Assembly (NCBI RefSeq): GCF_024586455.1
Contig: NC_065921.1
Location: 1,922,001 to 1,986,000 of the forward strand
DNA from: Bactrocera neohumeralis
Taxonomy: Eukaryota > Arthropoda > Insecta > Diptera > Tephritidae
Reading direction: 5' to 3'
Length of the DNA: 64,000 bases
Each line of letters begins with the position of its first letter. The first letter of the stretch is position 1. The position numbers were made by a program, and so were the translations under genes. Positions 60,098 to 64,000 of this stretch are shown here, in pieces. The notes under the pieces were generated by a model. It did no database searches, was not told where the DNA came from, and saw only the letters and a program-made list of their open reading frames with translations.

Positions 60098-63000
60098 CTG
60101 GAAAATTTCGGTTTAATTGATTCGTTTCATCCACGAACATTTTTGCATTTAAATTTCATTTAATTTTGAACAAACGAACATTTCTTTTTCAGATTCTTTT
60201 CCAAAATACGAGCAAATGTTTTTTTTAAGAATTTATTGCCTTCATTTTTGTTCATCAAAAAGCATAAAATTGCCGATGATAAGTGATTAAATCGTATTTG
60301 TTGTTAGTTAAAGCGGTAGTTTTGCGAAAAGTTTAAGGTTAGTAGTTTTGTTAGGTTATGATTCGTTGGCGAATGTGTCAGTGTTTTCAAAAGGTCTAAT
60401 GCACTTAAGGCTTCTATTTATTTAGTTTCTTAGTACGATCTATCCTGACTTATTTAGAGAAATGATAAATAGAAAAGAGATCTCTGGAAGTTTATTAACT
60501 AATTGTATTTATTTTAAAGGTCCCATGTTCTACATGGTCTTAATAAAGACCACCACAACCCACGTGTGAAACTGTTTCATTAATGCGTTAGAAAAAATTG
60601 GTTCTCTTTGGCGAGTTACCAAGCTTCCAAGAGCATTCTACTCAACTATACAGTTTTCTTAGTCCAACATAAATTAACAGTTAGTCTAGTCTAAATAGAG
60701 ATCAAAAGAGCTTACTACTATAAGTAATATATGTCCAAGTCCTTATCATATTTATGCTCTAGTATCTCCCACTCAATGTGATTTGTAAAACACTCTTTTG
60801 TACCGTTACACGTTTTTTGAGTAATCGTTCGTTCAATGTGTAATCGTTGTTAGAAAATGAGATTAGCATGCGTTAATAGAAACAAGTGGCACAGCAGAAC
60901 ATTTCGATAAAACTTAGCATGCCTACTTATGTTCTAGCATGCAGAATTTATAGCGTTGCATATTGTAGTTACATTTCAGCGCTTTTGCGAATGTTTATGA
61001 ACATTCAACACGTTTTCCGAATAAATCCGGCTTATTAGGTGCCGAGGTTAGCAAGCGCTTACGGGAAAATCTCATTGTCCTCGGCTATTCAAACGCCTAC
61101 GTGTGTGTAAAAGTACAAGGCTTGTGGTGGTGTGCCCAAAATTAGGTGTATTAAATAAGTCTTCGGCAAACAAGCGGTACTATTTTGTATGCCATAACGG
61201 AATTTCACACTTTAGCACGTTTTGTTTGTGTCAAAAGTTGGTGGAAATGTTAATCTTTGTTTGTGCTCGGCAAAGTGTTTTTCTCCGCCGTCCTTTCGTG
61301 ACGACTTAAGCCAAAGGCCATGTAAGAAGTTTGCTTAGAGAAGTTGGCCAAACAATACAACTTATTGTATGTGCGCAGCAGAACAAACAACTAATTGAAT
61401 AAAGCCGCAGTTAAATTGAATTTTTTCCTCTCTAATTTCTCGCACTTTAATTGGTTTACTTAGACTTTGCCGACATTTATTTAATGTCGCGACAATTACC
61501 GTCAACGTGCAAGAAATAAACGGACAGCATTTGCGCCGAAACGTGACCACGCCTAGCGCTGATTCGCTCGACGCACCACTCATACCTACCAAACACCTAC
61601 AATCACATAAATACGCCTTAAGGTGTTAGCGAGGCACATTTCGAATAGGCGCGTGAGAGTAGAGCGCCAAATCTGTGGCGAAATCATAGCAAACATATTT
61701 CGTGATTTACGAAAACGAGCCCCGAAACACGTTGTTGAGACGAATTCATTTGTGTTTATTGAACGAGCAAACTAAATACCGAAATTAATTAAAATACAGC
61801 GCGGTTAATGTGTTGGGAACAATGCGACATGCAAGTGGATACGTGAACGGTGTAAGTAGGGGGAAATGATCCAATATCATGGCTTTTACTCTGGTGCTGA
61901 TTTCATTAAATTTAGTTAAGTAATTCCCAGCAAGCTTTAGATCCAATAATAAAAATAAAAAATATTAAGCTTTGTATTATAGCCAAATCCTGAGGACTTA
62001 TAGCTCAACTAGTAAACACCGCAAGACCGCAGCCCGAATCAGCTGATGCGACTTATCTTTTGAGAGCGCAATGTAAATGATTAGTCAACACCGCTTCTAC
62101 CGATTCGGATTTTTCCCGTAGAAACAAGTCAGCTGATTGCTCTCTCGCAACGCTTGCCAGTATCGGTATACTGTAGTAATTGTAAAAATTGTCTTAGATA
62201 TATTTGAAATTTTCTTAAAAAAACTCAAAATCCGAGTTAAATACTATTATTTATAAATATATAAACTATTTTTAATAGTTTGATTTCAGTTTTGATATTT
62301 TGTATTACGAATAAACAATATATGGCAACATTGCTTAAATGAAAACAAAAGAGAACAGCTGATTTCTACTTTGCCACTACGTGATCAACTTTTGACAAAT
62401 TCGCTACGGGCGGCAACTAAGGAAGGGCGGAGCGGAATTCGCTAGTTGTACTATTAAAGCCGAGTCCCGCATACGTATGCAACTTTTCGTAATTAGTTAG
62501 TGTAAGCAAGGTCTAACTGTAATACCTACAGTAAGTGTTATGTAACGCAGTTTGTTCTCTACAAACTCTCAAACTTGTAGATTATAAATACCCTTAAATA
62601 ACATATAAATGTTAAAGTCTTTACAAATGTTCTCAGAAAAACAGTTGTGGAAGACATCGATGGTGGTGGTGCGAGGATCTGGCTTTCAATTCACCTAGTT
62701 CTAATTTTCCAAAACTGTTTTAAGTAAAGAACAAGCTTTGTCACTTTTCTTGTGCGATGTTATTTAATTTCGTTTATTTAATAATTTAACTAAAACACAA
62801 CTACAAAGTACGAAACATTGCAAGATCCGACTCTGGATCTCTGAGTGGCACCGCTAAGAATATCAATTATTTTGTACAGAAGGTCTCTTTGCACTAAACA
62901 GCTATTTAAATTACAGAAATCACTTGAGAAATCACTTGGTTAGCTAGAAAATGCGATCACAGGTTAATACAAAAACACTTCGGCTACAAAAACATATGAG

Positions 63001-63616
63001 TTTCGCATTATTAGCATACAACAAATTAACAAAGGATTAAGAGCTTAAGTAAGTAAGATTGTGAACGATTTAGTTTGAAGAGTGGAAAACGAGTTCGAAA
63101 TGGCTCGAAGGAGTTTGTGTGGGAGGGCGTGTGTGTGTGTGTGCGCGTGCGTTGGATTTTCAACTGATATCTCGTATAGCATCCGCAATCCGCTTTCGGT
63201 AACGTGTCCGGGGTCTACTGATATATTGCAAACTAAATGTGGGCACACTCGTACTACTACAAAGACACAAGAGAAGACACACAAAAAGACACATTGACGT
63301 GTAGAACGAGGAAAAGAGAAGAAACAAAAATAATTTATTAAAAACTTTTCGAAAGAATTTGGAATAGTTATGGATTTGGTTTTGGTTTTTGCTTTTGCTT
63401 TTGTTTTTGTTTTCAATTAATTATCGCTTGCTTTGGTTTAATGTTTATGTGTATGTATGTATATCTTGCTAGAGTATTAGATACTTGAATCGAATTGTAG
63501 GCGGTATAGCTGGAAGAATGCCAACGATTCAATGATGCTAACCGGATGAAAGCTCAAGGAGTTGAATTGATGTGCCATTAATAGTAATTAATAGAGCCTT
63601 TTACAAGCGAGTGACA
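60098..63616. other. Upstream intron of the thin-like gene or intergenic DNA
   Basis: No exon with the required phase was found. An ATG followed by ten codons and GTAAGT on the plus strand at 61821-61856 could be a first exon but has no other support. A TG run lies at 63128-63150 and a TTTTGG/TTTTGC run at 63374-63415. Confidence 0.45.
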
Positions 63617-63622
63617 TTTATT
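63617..63622 (-). terminator. Candidate poly(A) signal after the unknown terminal exon
   Basis: AATAAA on the minus strand about 130 bases beyond the TAG at 63752. It is significant only if the upstream exon is real. Confidence 0.25.
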
Positions 63623-63751
63623 TTACAAAATGGCAGTTTACAAAAACACAAATTTCTGAGCATGACATGATAAACATATTCACATTTTTTAGTCGTGATG
63701 ATCATTAATAATGTCTTGTTTTTTTATATTCTTTTTACATCTTTTCTATTT

Positions 63752-63866
63752 CTATAGAGTATCGTCCTTGGTTGCAAATAATAGCTTGTGAATTATTCGG
63801 AAAATGACGCGTATTATGACGAAAAGTGCCAAAATGTTAAGTCCAATATCACGCAGATGCACAAGG
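63752..63866 (-). CDS. Candidate 3'-terminal exon of an unknown membrane-anchored protein
   Basis: After a GTTTGTTGTAG acceptor the minus strand reads LVHLRDIGLNILALFVIIRV and then a basic stretch (IFRIIHKLL) and FATKDDTL before TAG. The middle is hydrophobic enough for one membrane helix with a basic flank. A minus-strand AATAAA lies about 130 bases downstream. I do not recognise the family, and the remaining exons would lie to the right of the window. It could be a tail-anchored protein, an alternative end of a neighbouring gene, or chance. Confidence 0.35.
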
Positions 63867-64000
63867 CTACAACAAACAAGAGAACGAGAATACAACACAT
63901 AGAAATTGACCAAATCAAAGTGAAAAACACTTAACCAATATACAAAATACAACTCTATATGTATGTATGTATTGCCGCGCAAAAACTTTGCATTTTCAAA

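Noticed and set aside
61821..61856. ATG plus ten codons before GTAAGT as a first exon
   Set aside because: Too short to judge. A strong donor alone is common by chance, and no second exon follows.
62641..63420. Simple-repeat ORFs (for example the Lys/Thr-rich minus-strand frame) as genes
   Set aside because: They translate TTTTGC/TTTTGG and TG repeats and have no conserved content.
1..64000. CRISPR arrays, operons or other prokaryotic-type systems, LTR retrotransposons, rRNA genes and known microRNAs
   Set aside because: No regularly spaced repeats, no polycistronic gene runs, no LTR pair or protease/integrase blocks, no rRNA-like segment, and no match to the microRNA seeds I could recall.

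Overview
This is eukaryotic, insect-type DNA: split genes with GT..AG introns, AT-rich introns full of CA/TG and TATG microsatellites, and dozens of decayed mariner-like and LINE-like transposon fragments. The two recognisable genes match Drosophila genes closely. The transposon families look like those of true fruit flies (Tephritidae, e.g. Bactrocera, Zeugodacus or Ceratitis). The species assignment is inference from memory, not a database result.

Layout. (1) 4479-16310, plus strand: six exons covering transmembrane helix 1/2 to the C-terminus of a serotonin receptor of the 5-HT1 class, best matching Drosophila 5-HT1A. The N-terminal exon(s) are not visible and probably lie left of the window. 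Three introns carry transposon debris: a mariner-superfamily transposase relic at 5880-6690, a reverse-transcriptase LINE fragment at 10808-11610 and an internally deleted mariner at 14695-15533. (2) 16311-54840: about 38.5 kb without a gene I can support, packed with transposon relics. These are one mariner with both ends and a TA duplication, three more copies of the TIR family found in the receptor intron, another mariner, a second transposase relic, three further fragments of one RT-LINE family, two fragments of an RNase-H-bearing LINE, and several copies of a non-coding interspersed repeat. (3) 54841-60097, minus strand: the six 3'-terminal coding exons of a TRIM-NHL protein, best matching Drosophila thin (tn, TRIM32-like), with a complete six-repeat NHL propeller. 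Its N-terminal (RING/B-box) exons lie right of the window or in sequence I cannot recognise. (4) 60098-64000: intronic or intergenic DNA plus a candidate 3'-terminal minus-strand exon at 63752-63866 encoding a hydrophobic tail.

The receptor and the NHL gene converge tail to tail. They share no evident pathway: one is a Gi-type amine GPCR, the other a muscle-type NHL scaffold or E3 ligase. No prokaryotic-type system, CRISPR array, tRNA or rRNA was found. The items most worth a second look are a TG-repeat splice-acceptor tract at the receptor's first visible exon, a small orphan plus-strand exon-like ORF inside a thin intron that resembles the start of aromatic amino-acid lyases, the nested LINE/repeat structure at 24473-25688, and the family-wide pattern of mariner deletion derivatives.
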